24,713 bases of DNA from an uncultured Prevotellaceae bacterium (GCA_937916085.1 CALGGO010000002.1:1-24713); one strand, 5' to 3'. Positions 1 to 7,761 are shown, counted from the stretch's first letter. Notes: generated by a model from the letters alone, not told the origin. Numbers and translations are program-made.

Positions 1-70
1 AAACACTAAACTCTAACCTCTAAACTGCGCGAAGCGCATTGTCTTGTCAGCTTGTCAGCTTGTCAGCTTA
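1..70 (-). repeat. Fragment of the composite intergenic repeat (left edge)
   Basis: Read on the minus strand this holds octamers of the CTGACAAG type (three CTTGTCAG units on the plus strand, 43-66), then ACAATGCGCTTCGCGCAGTTT with its palindrome at 27-37, then the AGAGGTTAGAGTTTAGTGTTT tract. The same order of modules occurs at 11899-11980 before proS. It lies downstream of the minus-strand gene at 75-401 and presumably upstream of another minus-strand gene outside the window, where the rest of the element would be. Confidence 0.8.
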
Positions 71-74
71 TCTT

Positions 75-401
75 CTATTTCTTGACGAGAGCGTTCATCT
101 CGCTCACGATTTTCTCGCTCTCCTCTTTCATATAGTTGCCAATGGCTTTCTCCACCGACTTGAAATAGGCTCGACGTGCTTTCTTGTATTCCTTGCCGTT
201 GGCAAAGTCTTTAGGCACCTTGTCAAAATCTACCGACACACGGTTCACTGCCTCGGCCTGAAGCAGGGCGATGTCAAGCACAATCTTGTCCCAGTCCTCG
301 GGATTAGTGTTCTCAAATGTGTCTTGAGCGAAGAAGCACTCACCTGCCATCTCACCACATGCGTAGCCAATGGCTTTCTTTAATTGTCTTTTGTTTGCCA
401 T
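75..401 (-). CDS. Conserved-looking small protein of unknown function (108 aa)
   Basis: I do not recognise a named family. The product is a soluble, charged, mostly helical-looking protein with no signal peptide or membrane segment. It begins MANKRQLKKAIGYACGEMAG and ends in a lysine-rich helix. A cysteine/alanine/glycine patch near residues 14-23 and the pattern WDKIVLDIALLQAE (about 37-50) suggest a helical bundle. The ATG at 401 is the natural start. Codon use and base composition resemble the neighbouring housekeeping genes, which supports a real gene. It lies 126 bp downstream of the phosphohexomutase on the same strand, and the spacer contains part of the composite intergenic repeat. 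No function is proposed. Confidence 0.75.
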   Translation of the reverse strand: MANKRQLKKAIGYACGEMAGECFFAQDTFENTNPEDWDKIVLDIALLQAEAVNRVSVDFDKVPKDFANGKEYKKARRAYFKSVEKAIGNYMKEESEKIVSEMNALVKK

Positions 402-411
402 AATGTATTTT

Positions 412-455
412 CATAAGCAGACAAGTAAGCAAGCTAACAAGCTAACAAGACAAAT
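412..455 (-). repeat. Partial composite repeat (GCTAACAAG octamer module)
   Basis: The plus strand reads GCAGACAAG, then GCTAACAAG twice, then ACAAATG. On the minus strand this is TTGTCTTGTTAGCTTG..., matching the 3' part of the 135-nt core found before nadD, gmk, DUF4290 and ompA. Only this module is present, sitting about 15 nt before the start codon of the 108-aa gene and in the same orientation as the full copies. Confidence 0.6.
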
Positions 456-527
456 GTAATTGCTGAAACTTGTTTAATTGCCTACTTATCTTATTGTTAG
501 AAAAATAAGTATAAAATTTCAAATAAT

Positions 528-2276
528 TTAAATTCCCAGGTCGTGGCAGATGGTGTCGATTTTAGCATCAGCCCATTCGTTCTTGGCGTCATACTCGGCA
601 GCGCTCTCGAGCTTGTCGTGAACCTCGATGTAGAACTTGATTTTAGGCTCGGTGCCCGAAGGACGAATCGAAACCTTAGTGCCATCTTCGGTGTAATACT
701 GAAGAACATTGCTGGTGGTAGGCATGTCGAGTTTGGTAACCTTGCCGGTCTTGACATCGAGTTCCTCTAGGCTCTGGAAGTCCTTGATGGTGACAACTGG
801 CGAACCAGCGATTTCCTTTTGCGGATTCTCGCGGAAGTTCTTCATCATCGCCACAATCTCCTCGGCGCCGCTCTTGCCCTTGCGCACTACCGAGATGCCA
901 CGCTCCTTAGAGTAGCCGTAGTTCATATACAGGTCAATGAGCATCTCGTTCATGGTCATGCCTTTGTCCTTAGCCCAAGCGGCAATCTCGCACATCAGCG
1001 GAATTGACGAAACCGAGTCTTTGTCGCGGGCGAAAGTCTCGGGCAGGAAGCCGTAGCTCTCCTCGCCACCGCCCAGGTAGCGGCCTTTGCCTTCCATCTC
1101 GCGCATCACGGTTGCTATCCACTTGAAGCCGGTGTAGCAGTCAAACATCTTCACTCCCAGCTTGTCGGCCATGCGCTTGATGGTCTCGCTGGTAACGATG
1201 GTCTTAACGATGTACTCATCGCCCTTGAGTTTGCCCAGCTCGCGGTTGCGGGTAAGCAGATAGTAGTGGAAGATAATCTGAATCTGGTTGCCGTTCACAA
1301 GCTCATATTTGCCCTTGTTGTTCTTGAATACCACGCTGATGCGGTCGGCATCGGGGTCGCTGGCGAGAGCGATGTCGGCCTGAGTCTCCTCAGCCTTGTC
1401 GATAGCCATCTGCATGGTTGGTGCATTCTCGGGGTTGGGCGACTCCACGGTGGGGAAGTCACCGCTCATCACATCCTGCTCGGGCACATGGATGATGTTC
1501 TTGAAGCCCCAGCGCTCAATGGAGCGAGGAATGATGTAACGACCAACACCGTGAATTGGAGTATAGACAATCTTCAAGTCTTTATAACGCTCATTCACCT
1601 CAGGGCTGAGCGACAATTGGTAGATGTCCTCGATGTACTTGTCGTCGAGTTCCTTGCCAACTATCTCAATCAAGTCGGGGTTGCCCTCAAACTTAATCTC
1701 GCTCACGTCTTTGATGGCATTCACATAGTTGATGATGTTCACATCGTGTGGCGACACCACCTGTGCGCCATCGTCCCAATAGGCCTTGTAGCCGTTGTAC
1801 TCCTTAGGGTTGTGAGACGCTGTGATGTTCACACCGCTCTGGCAGCCAAGCAGGCGTATGCCGTACGACACCTCGGGAGTTGGGCGGGGACCTTCAAATA
1901 GATAGACCTTGATGCCGTTGGCGCTGAAAATGTTGGCGACAGTCTCGGCAAAGAGGCGGCTGTTGTTGCGCACGTCATGTCCTACAATCACCTTGCGCTC
2001 GGGAAGGTCTTTAAAAGCCTCGTTGATGTAGTTGGCAAGGCCCTGAGTAGCTGCACCCACGGTGTAGATGTTCATGCGGTTGCTGCCAGGTCCCATAATG
2101 CCACGCAAGCCACCAGTGCCAAATTCCAGGTCCTTGTAGAACGACTCTATGAGTTCGGTCTTGTCGTCGGCATCAATCATAGCCTTCACTTGCGCTTTCG
2201 TCTCCTCGTCATAGCCCTCTCCAAGCCATTTCTGGGCTTTGATGGTCAGCTCTTGAATCAGTTTTTCGTCATTCAT
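528..2276 (-). CDS. Phosphoglucomutase/phosphomannomutase family enzyme (alpha-D-phosphohexomutase)
   Basis: This 582-residue cytosolic enzyme interconverts hexose 1- and 6-phosphates, linking glycolysis to sugar-nucleotide and polysaccharide synthesis. All four family signatures are visible: the phosphoserine loop TASHNPKEYNGYK (about 152-164, catalytic Ser154), the metal-binding loop DPDADR (307-312), the sugar-binding loop GGEESYG (about 403-409) and the phosphate-binding loop RPSGTEPK (538-545). The length fits the large PGM class typical of Bacteroidetes. The ATG at 2276 starts MNDEKLIQEL, with a promoter just upstream. Whether glucose or mannose phosphate is preferred cannot be told from sequence, so no gene symbol is given. 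Confidence 0.95.
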   Translation of the reverse strand: MNDEKLIQELTIKAQKWLGEGYDEETKAQVKAMIDADDKTELIESFYKDLEFGTGGLRGIMGPGSNRMNIYTVGAATQGLANYINEAFKDLPERKVIVGHDVRNNSRLFAETVANIFSANGIKVYLFEGPRPTPEVSYGIRLLGCQSGVNITASHNPKEYNGYKAYWDDGAQVVSPHDVNIINYVNAIKDVSEIKFEGNPDLIEIVGKELDDKYIEDIYQLSLSPEVNERYKDLKIVYTPIHGVGRYIIPRSIERWGFKNIIHVPEQDVMSGDFPTVESPNPENAPTMQMAIDKAEETQADIALASDPDADRISVVFKNNKGKYELVNGNQIQIIFHYYLLTRNRELGKLKGDEYIVKTIVTSETIKRMADKLGVKMFDCYTGFKWIATVMREMEGKGRYLGGGEESYGFLPETFARDKDSVSSIPLMCEIAAWAKDKGMTMNEMLIDLYMNYGYSKERGISVVRKGKSGAEEIVAMMKNFRENPQKEIAGSPVVTIKDFQSLEELDVKTGKVTKLDMPTTSNVLQYYTEDGTKVSIRPSGTEPKIKFYIEVHDKLESAAEYDAKNEWADAKIDTICHDLGI

Positions 2277-2313
2277 GATTTTATTGTTTTATATTAGTTA
2301 GTATTATTTTCCA

Positions 2314-2345
2314 CAAAAGTAGCATTTTTTTGTCAAACTGGCAAA
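2314..2345 (-). promoter_or_regulatory. Bacteroidetes-type promoter of the phosphohexomutase gene
   Basis: On the minus strand TTTG (2345-2342) is followed after 20 bp by TACTTTTG (2321-2314). This matches the Bacteroidetes -33 TTTG / -7 TAnnTTTG pattern. The start site would be near 2307, giving a leader of about 30 nt before the ATG at 2276. The box abuts the stop codon of the upstream aminopeptidase, so the mutase can be transcribed independently. Confidence 0.6.
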
Positions 2346-2346
2346 T

Positions 2347-3639
2347 TCAACTGAAAAAAGCCTTGAAAACTTTTATCATATTCACATGGTCGTCACATGA
2401 GGCAGTCTCACGCACCGAGTGCATGGCAAGCAAGGGGTTGCCCACGTCAACGCCCTCAATGTCGATCTGTCCAGTCAAGATATTGCCCAATGTGGAGCCG
2501 CCAGCCACGTCGCTGTGATTGATAAAGTACTGGCAAGGCGAGCCAGCCTTTTCGCACAGGTTCTTGAAGATTGCCGCCGAATGGGCGTCGCTCATATACT
2601 TGCAGTTGGCATTTATCTTGACGCAGGGCCCACCGCCCAAAGTGGGATGATTGGTGGGGTCATATTTCTCGCTATAGTTAGGATGATGAGCGTGAGCATT
2701 GTCGGCACTCACGAGGAAGGTCTTCTGCAACGCCACGCAGTAGTCGTCGAAGTTGCAGCCCTGACTCTCGGCCATGCGTTGCAGCACATTGGCGAGCACG
2801 GGCGAACCGGCGCCCTGCTTCGTGCCACTGCCCGTCTCCTCATTGTCGAAGATTGCGGCGATGCAGGTGGCTTCTTCATCGGTGGCCTCGGTGATGGCAG
2901 TAATGGCGGCGTGAGCCATGCTCAGGTCATCAAGGCGCCCCGACGAAAGGAACTCATCATTAAGCCCAAATGTGCAAGCAGGGGTTGTATCATAAAGAAG
3001 CAGGTCAAAATCAAGAATCTCATCAACCGCCACATCAAGTTCTTGAGCAACAAGGTTCAATAGCATGTTGCCTGTCTCAAAGTCTTTGGTCACCTTAGCG
3101 ATGATTGGGAGCATATCTTTCTGCTTCGACAGTGCATTGCCATCATTGACGGCTCGGTTAAAGTGAATTGCGAGATGTGAAATCTGCATCAACGGACGGT
3201 CAATCTTTATGTTTCTTGAAACCACTTCAAGCGTGCTCTTGCCCTTGAGAATCACTCTGCCGGCGATTGACAGTGGGCGATCAAACCAAGTGTAGAGAAT
3301 GGGACCGCCATAGACCTCGGTATTGAGCTTCACGATGCCGCCATCGCAACGCATCTCGGCATTAGGCTTGATGCGGAAGCAGGGCGAGTCGCTGTGGGCG
3401 GCAACAATCTTAAAACCAGTCTCCTTGATTGGTTTCTTTCCCACTTTCACGGCAAAGATTGCCGAGTCATTTTTAGTAAAGAAGAACTTCTCGCCCGCTT
3501 TGGCGGTAATCTTCTCCGAGAGTTTTTTCTCGTTGAAGCCATTGTCGGCAAGAATTCTCTTCATTGTGTCAACAGCGAGGAAGTTGCACGGACTGTTGTC
3601 CATAAACTTCAGTAATGAGTCAATGTATTTGCTTTTCAT
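2347..3639 (-). CDS. M18 family aminopeptidase (aspartyl aminopeptidase-like)
   Basis: A 430-residue cytosolic di-zinc exopeptidase of family M18, which removes N-terminal, often acidic, residues from peptides. Visible metal/catalytic motifs are AHSDSPCFRIKP (about 81-92), SSGRLDDLSMAHA (about 234-246), FDNEETGSGT (about 266-275), SADNAHAHHPNY (about 313-324), the zinc-site segment NHSDVAGGSTLGNI (about 376-389) and the C-terminal GNPLLAMHSVRE with its metal-binding His. The length is normal for the family. The gene starts with ATG at 3639; the spacer to the DUF5063 gene holds a repeat fragment. The preferred peptide substrate cannot be judged from sequence. Confidence 0.93.
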   Translation of the reverse strand: MKSKYIDSLLKFMDNSPCNFLAVDTMKRILADNGFNEKKLSEKITAKAGEKFFFTKNDSAIFAVKVGKKPIKETGFKIVAAHSDSPCFRIKPNAEMRCDGGIVKLNTEVYGGPILYTWFDRPLSIAGRVILKGKSTLEVVSRNIKIDRPLMQISHLAIHFNRAVNDGNALSKQKDMLPIIAKVTKDFETGNMLLNLVAQELDVAVDEILDFDLLLYDTTPACTFGLNDEFLSSGRLDDLSMAHAAITAITEATDEEATCIAAIFDNEETGSGTKQGAGSPVLANVLQRMAESQGCNFDDYCVALQKTFLVSADNAHAHHPNYSEKYDPTNHPTLGGGPCVKINANCKYMSDAHSAAIFKNLCEKAGSPCQYFINHSDVAGGSTLGNILTGQIDIEGVDVGNPLLAMHSVRETASCDDHVNMIKVFKAFFS

Positions 3640-3671
3640 ATCAAAATAGTTATCAGTTTTCAGTTGTTGTT

Positions 3672-3718
3672 ATTTACACTTGCCTTGTCAGCATGTTCGC
3701 TTGTTTGCTCGTCAGCTT
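3672..3718 (-). repeat. Partial composite repeat before the aminopeptidase
   Basis: The plus strand reads TTACACTTGCCTTGTCAGC followed by ATGTTCGCTTGTTTGCTCG and TCAGCTTAG. These are degenerate CTTGTCAG/CTCGTCAG octamers like those bordering the full intergenic elements. No palindrome or core is present. It ends at the stop codon of the DUF5063 gene. Confidence 0.5.
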
Positions 3719-4235
3719 AGAAATCATCACGAATAATCACACTCACCGAGTGAAGCGCGCGGAACACGTTGCACAAGGTCTGCCCCCAGTATTCGGTGAA
3801 ATTCTCCTTGCACATTCCCAGGATTTGACGCTGCTCATCGGTGTTGAGGTCACGCAGCGAAGACACCACATTATAAAACTCCTGATATAGGTCGGCAAGG
3901 TTCTCCGAGATTGAGGCAGCAATGGGCGTGTCGCTATATTTCATGTCCTCGAGGAACACCTCTAAATACACATCGTCCTCACCCATCAGAGCGCTAAGGT
4001 TGCCACGAACCATGTCGTAAGTGGGTTCATCGAGCGATTGACTGATGAACGCGTCAAAATACTCAAGACTGGGTTCTATGTCACTGACAGTAATGTAGAT
4101 GCGTGGCAACAATTTAAGCATTGATTCAACCACGCCCTCGCGTCCATGCTCAGCGCAATTCTCGATTATCTCGCAGTATTCATTGGCCATTGCAATGAAT
4201 GCCAAACTCGTAGGTGACAATTTATCGTTTTCCAT
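3717..4235 (-). CDS. DUF5063 domain protein
   Basis: I assign the 172-residue product, beginning MENDKLSPTSLAFIAMANEY, to the Bacteroidetes DUF5063 family from its overall pattern: an acidic helical protein with VESMLKLLPRIYITVSDIEP, a mid-segment SLMGEDDVYLEVFLEDMKYS and a C-terminal FTEYWGQTLCNVFRALHS. No function is established to my knowledge. The reading frame stays open to 4298, but those extra 21 codons lie in a GGGGATC heptamer tract and would encode repeat-derived residues. I chose the ATG at 4235 because it follows the ACGATAA tail that precedes start codons in the other repeat-linked genes. It is downstream of nadD, probably in the yicC-gmk-nadD transcription unit. Confidence 0.8.
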   Translation of the reverse strand: MENDKLSPTSLAFIAMANEYCEIIENCAEHGREGVVESMLKLLPRIYITVSDIEPSLEYFDAFISQSLDEPTYDMVRGNLSALMGEDDVYLEVFLEDMKYSDTPIAASISENLADLYQEFYNVVSSLRDLNTDEQRQILGMCKENFTEYWGQTLCNVFRALHSVSVIIRDDF

Positions 4236-4253
4236 TATCGTTGTTCGTTTATC

Positions 4254-4288
4254 GGGGATCGGGGATCGAGGATCGAGGATCGGTGTTC
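4254..4288 (-). repeat. Heptamer tandem repeat GGGGATC/GAGGATC
   Basis: Five 7-bp units on the plus strand: GGGGATC twice, GAGGATC twice, then GGTGTTC. It lies in the leader just before the DUF5063 start codon. Related heptamers occur at 7182-7237 and 10390-10417. Confidence 0.85.
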
Positions 4289-4436
4289 CTCTAAACACTA
4301 AACTCTAACCTGCGCGAAGCGCTCTCACCTCTCCACTCTTGTTATTTTTAGACATAAGAACAGAAGTTCATATTTTTTCTTTGTCCTTAGTCCTTTGAAC
4401 TTTGTACTTTGTACTTTATTCTCTAATCTCTAATCG

Positions 4437-4487
4437 GTGCGAAGCACCAACTAATCGTGCGAAGCACCAACTAATCGTGCGAAGCAC
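4437..4487 (-). repeat. 20-bp tandem repeat carrying GTGCGAAGCAC palindromes
   Basis: Three palindromes spaced exactly 20 bp apart (4437-4447, 4457-4467, 4477-4487), separated by CAACTAATC. The last lies inside the nadD reading frame and encodes its C-terminal CASH residues. Confidence 0.9.
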
Positions 4488-5064
4488 AACCGTAAAGTTC
4501 ATTCTTAACAATATATTTCTCGACAGCCTCGGGGACGTAGAAACTCACGCTCTTCATCAGCGCCAGCCGTTCTCGCACTTGTGTTGAAGACACCTCAATA
4601 AGTGGAGCCTCCACCACCTTTACCCTGTCGCTGTATTTCTCGGGTATCACAATGTCATAGCCTCGACGTGGATAAATCAGAATATGATATTTTGAGATTA
4701 TCTCCTCGCCATTCTTCCACTTGTCGAAGACGCACCAATTGTCGGCGCCTATCACGAGATAGAACTCGTCGTCGGGGAACTTCGCCTTTAGAGCATTTAG
4801 CGTGTCGATAGTATAGGACGGCTTAGGCAAGTCAAACTCAAAAGCCGATGTGGTGACGTTCTCGATGCGTCGCGACACGAGTTCGGTCATGCGCAACCTG
4901 TCATAATCGCTCGCCAAGCCACTGTTCTCTTTAAGAGGGTTCTGAGGCGAGACCATAAGCCATAACATATCAACAGCTGCACTCTCAGCTATATAACTGG
5001 CAATCAGAGCATGCCCCACATGGATGGGATTGAAAGAGCCGCCAAAAATGCCTATTCGTCTCAT
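4471..5064 (-). CDS. nadD: Nicotinate-nucleotide adenylyltransferase
   Basis: A 197-residue cytosolic enzyme that adenylates nicotinate mononucleotide to deamido-NAD in NAD synthesis. The nucleotidyltransferase signature GGSFNPIHVGHALIA is at residues 8-22, with the HxGH-type motif, and the second signature EVSSTQVRERL is near 157-167. The length is within the usual range. The ATG at 5064 is preceded by the tail of an intergenic repeat. The last residues, GCASHD, and the TAG stop are encoded by the TGTGCTTCGCACGATTAG repeat module, so the native C-terminus has probably been replaced or extended. It sits directly downstream of gmk and probably shares its transcript. Confidence 0.95.
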   Translation of the reverse strand: MRRIGIFGGSFNPIHVGHALIASYIAESAAVDMLWLMVSPQNPLKENSGLASDYDRLRMTELVSRRIENVTTSAFEFDLPKPSYTIDTLNALKAKFPDDEFYLVIGADNWCVFDKWKNGEEIISKYHILIYPRRGYDIVIPEKYSDRVKVVEAPLIEVSSTQVRERLALMKSVSFYVPEAVEKYIVKNELYGCASHD

Positions 5065-5324
5065 ATTAGTTCATAGTTTATCGTTATTCGTTTATCGTTT
5101 TTAGCTGACAAGCTAACGTGCTGACGAGCTAACAAGACAAGTGTTAAGTCAAACGACCAGATACGACCAGAAACCACAATGCTCTTGTTTTCATTTTTAG
5201 ACATAAGAACATAAGTTCATAATTTTTTCTTTGTCCTTTGTCCTCTAAACACTAAACTCTAACCTCTAAACTGCGCGAAGCGCCAACTAATCTCTAATCG
5301 GCGCGAAGCGCTCGTCTGCTTGTT
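5065..5324 (-). repeat. Composite intergenic repeat, full copy (gmk-nadD)
   Basis: In minus-strand order: AACAAGCAGACGAGCGCTTC and the first palindrome (5301-5311, inside the gmk frame), GATTAGAGATTAG, second palindrome (5273-5283), the GTTTAGAGGTTAGAGTTTAG tract, GACAAAG repeats, the 135-nt core (5221-5087), then ACGATAAACGAATAACGATAA up to the nadD ATG. The core is identical, by my reading, to the one at 11110-11244 before the OmpA-family gene. Confidence 0.93.
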
Positions 5325-5899
5325 CCTAGCCCTCTTATGAATTCTGTGATTATCTCACGAGTCTCGGCTACTGCGGTCTCAAGCACGTCATTGACCACGC
5401 AAGCGTCGTAGTGGTTGGCGAGCGACAATTCATATTCGGCACGGGCGACACGGTTGTTGATGTCCTCTAGGCTGTCGGTGCCACGGGAGAGCAACCGCTG
5501 CCGCAAAGTCTCGATTGAGGGTGGCTTGATGAAGACAGCTAGAGCCTTCTTGCCGTAAATCTTCTTCACGTCAATACCGCCAAGCACGTCGAGGTCGAGG
5601 ACCACATTGTGACCTTTGTCGGTGATGCGCTTTATCTCGCTTTTCAGAGTGCCATAAAAACGGTCCTCATACACTTCGTGATACTCGGCAAACTCATCAT
5701 TCTCTATGCGCTGCTTGAAGTCCTCAAGAGTGAGGAAATAATACTCCACCCCATGTTGCTCAGCACCACGTGGAGGTCGAGTGGTGGCCGAGATTGAGAA
5801 CTCGAGCTTCAGCTCGGCATCTTTCATCAGTTCGCCGATAATCGTCGATTTTCCAGTGCCCGAAGGCGCCGAAATGACTATCAATTTACCTTTTGCCAT
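5294..5899 (-). CDS. gmk: Guanylate kinase
   Basis: A 201-residue cytosolic enzyme that phosphorylates GMP to GDP with ATP. The P-loop SAPSGTGKST is at residues 10-19. The GMP-binding region contains SISATTRPPRGAEQHGVEYY (about 36-55), and VVLDLDVLGG (about 99-108) is the core strand region. Lid arginines occur in RQRLLSRGTDS and NNRVARAEYE. The ATG at 5899 gives MAKGKLIVIS. The final residues TSRRALRAD and the stop codon come from the intergenic repeat: the same DNA, AACAAGCAGACGAGCGCTTC onwards, occurs at 9419-9451 in noncoding sequence. The protein therefore carries a repeat-derived tail. It is the middle gene of yicC-gmk-nadD. Confidence 0.96.
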   Translation of the reverse strand: MAKGKLIVISAPSGTGKSTIIGELMKDAELKLEFSISATTRPPRGAEQHGVEYYFLTLEDFKQRIENDEFAEYHEVYEDRFYGTLKSEIKRITDKGHNVVLDLDVLGGIDVKKIYGKKALAVFIKPPSIETLRQRLLSRGTDSLEDINNRVARAEYELSLANHYDACVVNDVLETAVAETREIITEFIRGLGTSRRALRAD

Positions 5900-6117
5900 A
5901 TTTCGTTATTCGTTTATCGTTGTTCGTTTATCGTTTTTAGCTGACAAGCTAACGTGCTGACGAGCTAACAAGACAAGTGTTAAGTCAAACGACCAGATGC
6001 GACCAGAAACCACAATGCTCTTGTTTTCATTTTTAGACATAAGAACATAAGTTCATAATTTTGTCCTTCGTCCTTTGTACTTTGTACTTCGTCCTTTGTA
6101 CTTTGTACTTTCCTCGT
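5900..6117 (-). repeat. Composite intergenic repeat, full core copy (yicC-gmk)
   Basis: In minus-strand order: GTACAAAG/GACGAAGGAC tract, the 135-nt core (6057-5923, one substitution relative to the nadD and ompA copies) and the tail ACGATAAACGAACAACGATAAACGAATAACG ending at the gmk ATG. The palindrome module is absent here. Between it and yicC (6118-6171) there is only AT-rich DNA. Confidence 0.92.
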
Positions 6118-6171
6118 CTAATAAAAAATTTGTTTAATTTGTGGTTTCAGCATGAAGCATGAGTGGAATTA

Positions 6172-7047
6172 TCAAAGCACATTCAAAACTTGCTCTTTAA
6201 TTTGCTCAAGATTGTCTTTCATCTCCACCACGAGTTTCTGCATCTCGGCATGATTAGACTTCGAGCCTGTGGTGTTTATCTCGCGCCCCATCTCCTGGGC
6301 GATAAAGCCCAGTTTCTTGCCCTGACGCGCACTGCCGTCAAGCGTCTCGAGGAAGTAGTTGAGATGGTTCTGCAGCCTTATCTTCTCCTCGGTGATATCC
6401 AGCTTCTCGATATAGAAGATAAGCTCTTGCTCGAGGCGGTTCTTGTCATAATCGACCTCGCCGAGCTGTTCCAGCTGCTCGATGAGGCGGGCCTTGATTT
6501 TCTCGGTGCGGGTGGGCTCATACTGAGCAATATCGTTGAGCAGTCGCTGAATTGAAGCTATCTTCTCCTTGAAGAAGTGATATAGCTTAGCCCCCTCTTG
6601 GGTGCGGAAATCGGTCGTAGCCTGCAAGGCCAGTCTCACCACCTCGCGCACGCCGTCGAGCTCCTCTTGGGCAACCTCATCGTTTAAGTCCTGCTTATAA
6701 ACGTCGGGCATGCGCAGCAAGGTGGAATACCAGTCGTCGGGGGCGGGAAGCCCCAACTCTTGCGACACGTTCTCGACTTGCGACTTGTAGCTGCGAAGCA
6801 TCTCAACGTTTAGCTGCGAGGCACCGGCACTGTCAATCGACTCGCTAGTGATATAGACATCTACCTTGCCACGACCAAGCTCACCAGCTATGGTGTTGCG
6901 AAGTTCCAGTTCCAGTTCACGATACAGCAGCGGCACCTTCACGGTCAAGTCCATCTGCTTGCTGTTCAGCGATTTTATCTCGGCAGTAAGCTTCTTATTG
7001 CACACCACCATTGTGGCCTTGCCGAAACCAGTCATTGATAGTATCAT
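6172..7047 (-). CDS. yicC: YicC/YloC family protein (putative endoribonuclease)
   Basis: A 291-residue soluble protein with both family ends intact: the N-terminal MILSMTGFGKA and the C-terminal MGREINTTGSKSNHAEMQ followed by an amphipathic helix ending QIKEQVLNVL. The length matches YicC/YloC, a family linked to RNA cleavage/turnover in Escherichia coli and Bacillus subtilis. A long helical middle (about 95-230) with many E, Q and R residues is typical. ATG at 7047. It is the first gene of a run with gmk and nadD, an arrangement I recall as common in Bacteroidales. A TAnnTTTG-like box lies 23 bp upstream. The precise RNA substrates in Bacteroidetes are not known to me. Confidence 0.93.
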   Translation of the reverse strand: MILSMTGFGKATMVVCNKKLTAEIKSLNSKQMDLTVKVPLLYRELELELRNTIAGELGRGKVDVYITSESIDSAGASQLNVEMLRSYKSQVENVSQELGLPAPDDWYSTLLRMPDVYKQDLNDEVAQEELDGVREVVRLALQATTDFRTQEGAKLYHFFKEKIASIQRLLNDIAQYEPTRTEKIKARLIEQLEQLGEVDYDKNRLEQELIFYIEKLDITEEKIRLQNHLNYFLETLDGSARQGKKLGFIAQEMGREINTTGSKSNHAEMQKLVVEMKDNLEQIKEQVLNVL

Positions 7048-7069
7048 AGTAGTTTATTAGTTTATCATG

Positions 7070-7077
7070 CAAAAATA
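7070..7077 (-). promoter_or_regulatory. Possible -7 promoter element of yicC
   Basis: The minus strand reads TATTTTTG, matching TAnnTTTG, 22 bp before the yicC ATG. I see no TTTG at the expected 19-21 bp upstream, so this is a half match only. Confidence 0.35.
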
Positions 7078-7137
7078 AGCATTTTTTCTCATTCCACACC
7101 CATTTCATGGACTTAACTTATCAACAACCACCAAAAA

Positions 7138-7237
7138 AGGCTGACGAGACAATGCGCTTTTTTTGCAGTTTAGAGTTTATCGGGGAACGGGGAACGGGGA
7201 ACGGGGATCGGAGATCGGAGATCCGGGATCGGGGAAT
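7138..7237 (+). repeat. Degenerate composite repeat in inverse orientation plus GGGGAAC heptamers
   Basis: The plus strand reads GGCTGACGAGACAATGCGC, then TTTTTTT where other copies have TTCGCGC, then GCAGTTTAGAGTTTATC. Eight 7-bp units of GGGGAAC/GGGGATC/GGAGATC follow at 7182-7237. Unlike the other clear copies it runs opposite to its neighbours (both flanking genes are on the minus strand), lacks the core, and its palindrome is destroyed. Confidence 0.75.
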
Positions 7238-7285
7238 TAGTGAAACGGCTAACCAGCGAGCAACGCGAGCGGCACAACACACTTA

Positions 7286-7747
7286 TCACTTAGAATATTT
7301 CTTTTTATAGAAAGAGAAAAAGCGTGTGCGGGTGTCGAAGGCGGTGACGCTCTCAAAGAGCATGGCACCGCTGCCGTCGGTCATGGGCTGCACCCAGTAG
7401 CTGTAGAACTCGCGCATGGCATCGGCAGGGAAGCCCTCGGCGATGAGTTGCTTGCAGTCGTCGATGAGGTTTTCAAGGCGGTGGTCTTTGTCCTCATGCT
7501 TGATGTTCTTCTTGCTGATTATCACTCGCAGGTGGTTTAGCAGGTGCTGTCGCATATCTTTCACGCTGCGGTGCTCGTGTCCTGTGAGTTCCCACTCAAT
7601 GAGGATCTCGTCGCACAGCTTGCGGCACTGGTTGATGGAGATGCCGTTATTCTTGGCGAAGCTCTCTATCAAGATGCCGCTCTGGAACATCTTATCGACA
7701 ATCTCACGCTCGTTAATCTCTACACTCTCTACACTCTCCTCGCGCAC
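7286..7747 (-). CDS. Small helical protein resembling the C-terminal half of phage/plasmid DnaD-like replication proteins
   Basis: The 153-residue product contains FAKNNGISINQCRKLCDEIL (about 29-48), a helix-turn-helix-like segment, and a C-terminal aromatic module FYSYWVQPMTDGSGAMLFES plus FDTRTRFFSFYKKKYSK. Such tails occur in Bacteroidetes replication-initiator-like proteins of mobile elements; this is recalled similarity, not a search. The first usable start is a GTG at 7747. An in-frame stop lies at 7766-7768, and ATGs at 7761 and 7755 are in another frame that soon ends. It begins 14 bp after the stop of the winged-helix gene upstream, so the two may be translationally linked or be halves of one broken gene. 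Confidence 0.6.
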   Translation of the reverse strand: MREESVESVEINEREIVDKMFQSGILIESFAKNNGISINQCRKLCDEILIEWELTGHEHRSVKDMRQHLLNHLRVIISKKNIKHEDKDHRLENLIDDCKQLIAEGFPADAMREFYSYWVQPMTDGSGAMLFESVTAFDTRTRFFSFYKKKYSK

Positions 7748-7761
7748 AGGCGCATGCGCAT

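Larger units (their letters stand above)
4236..4488 (-). repeat. Composite intergenic repeat, variant copy (nadD-DUF5063)
   Basis: In minus-strand order: three GTGCTTCGCAC palindromes (4477-4487, 4457-4467, 4437-4447), CTAATCTCTAATC-type tract, GTACAAAG/ACAAAG tract, the core start TATGAACTTCTGTTCTTATG, then an abrupt jump from the core (after TCTAAAAATAACAAGAG) to AGAGTGGAGAGG, another palindrome (4312-4322), a GGGGATC heptamer tract and the ACGATAAACGAACAACGATA tail joined to the DUF5063 ATG. It lacks most of the 135-nt core and matches the rimM variant at 10240-10435. Confidence 0.85.

Noticed and set aside
4236..4298. Longer start for the DUF5063 protein at 4298
   Set aside because: The extra 21 codons are translated heptamer repeat and do not resemble a protein. 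The ATG at 4235 follows the ACGATAA tail typical of leaders in this window.
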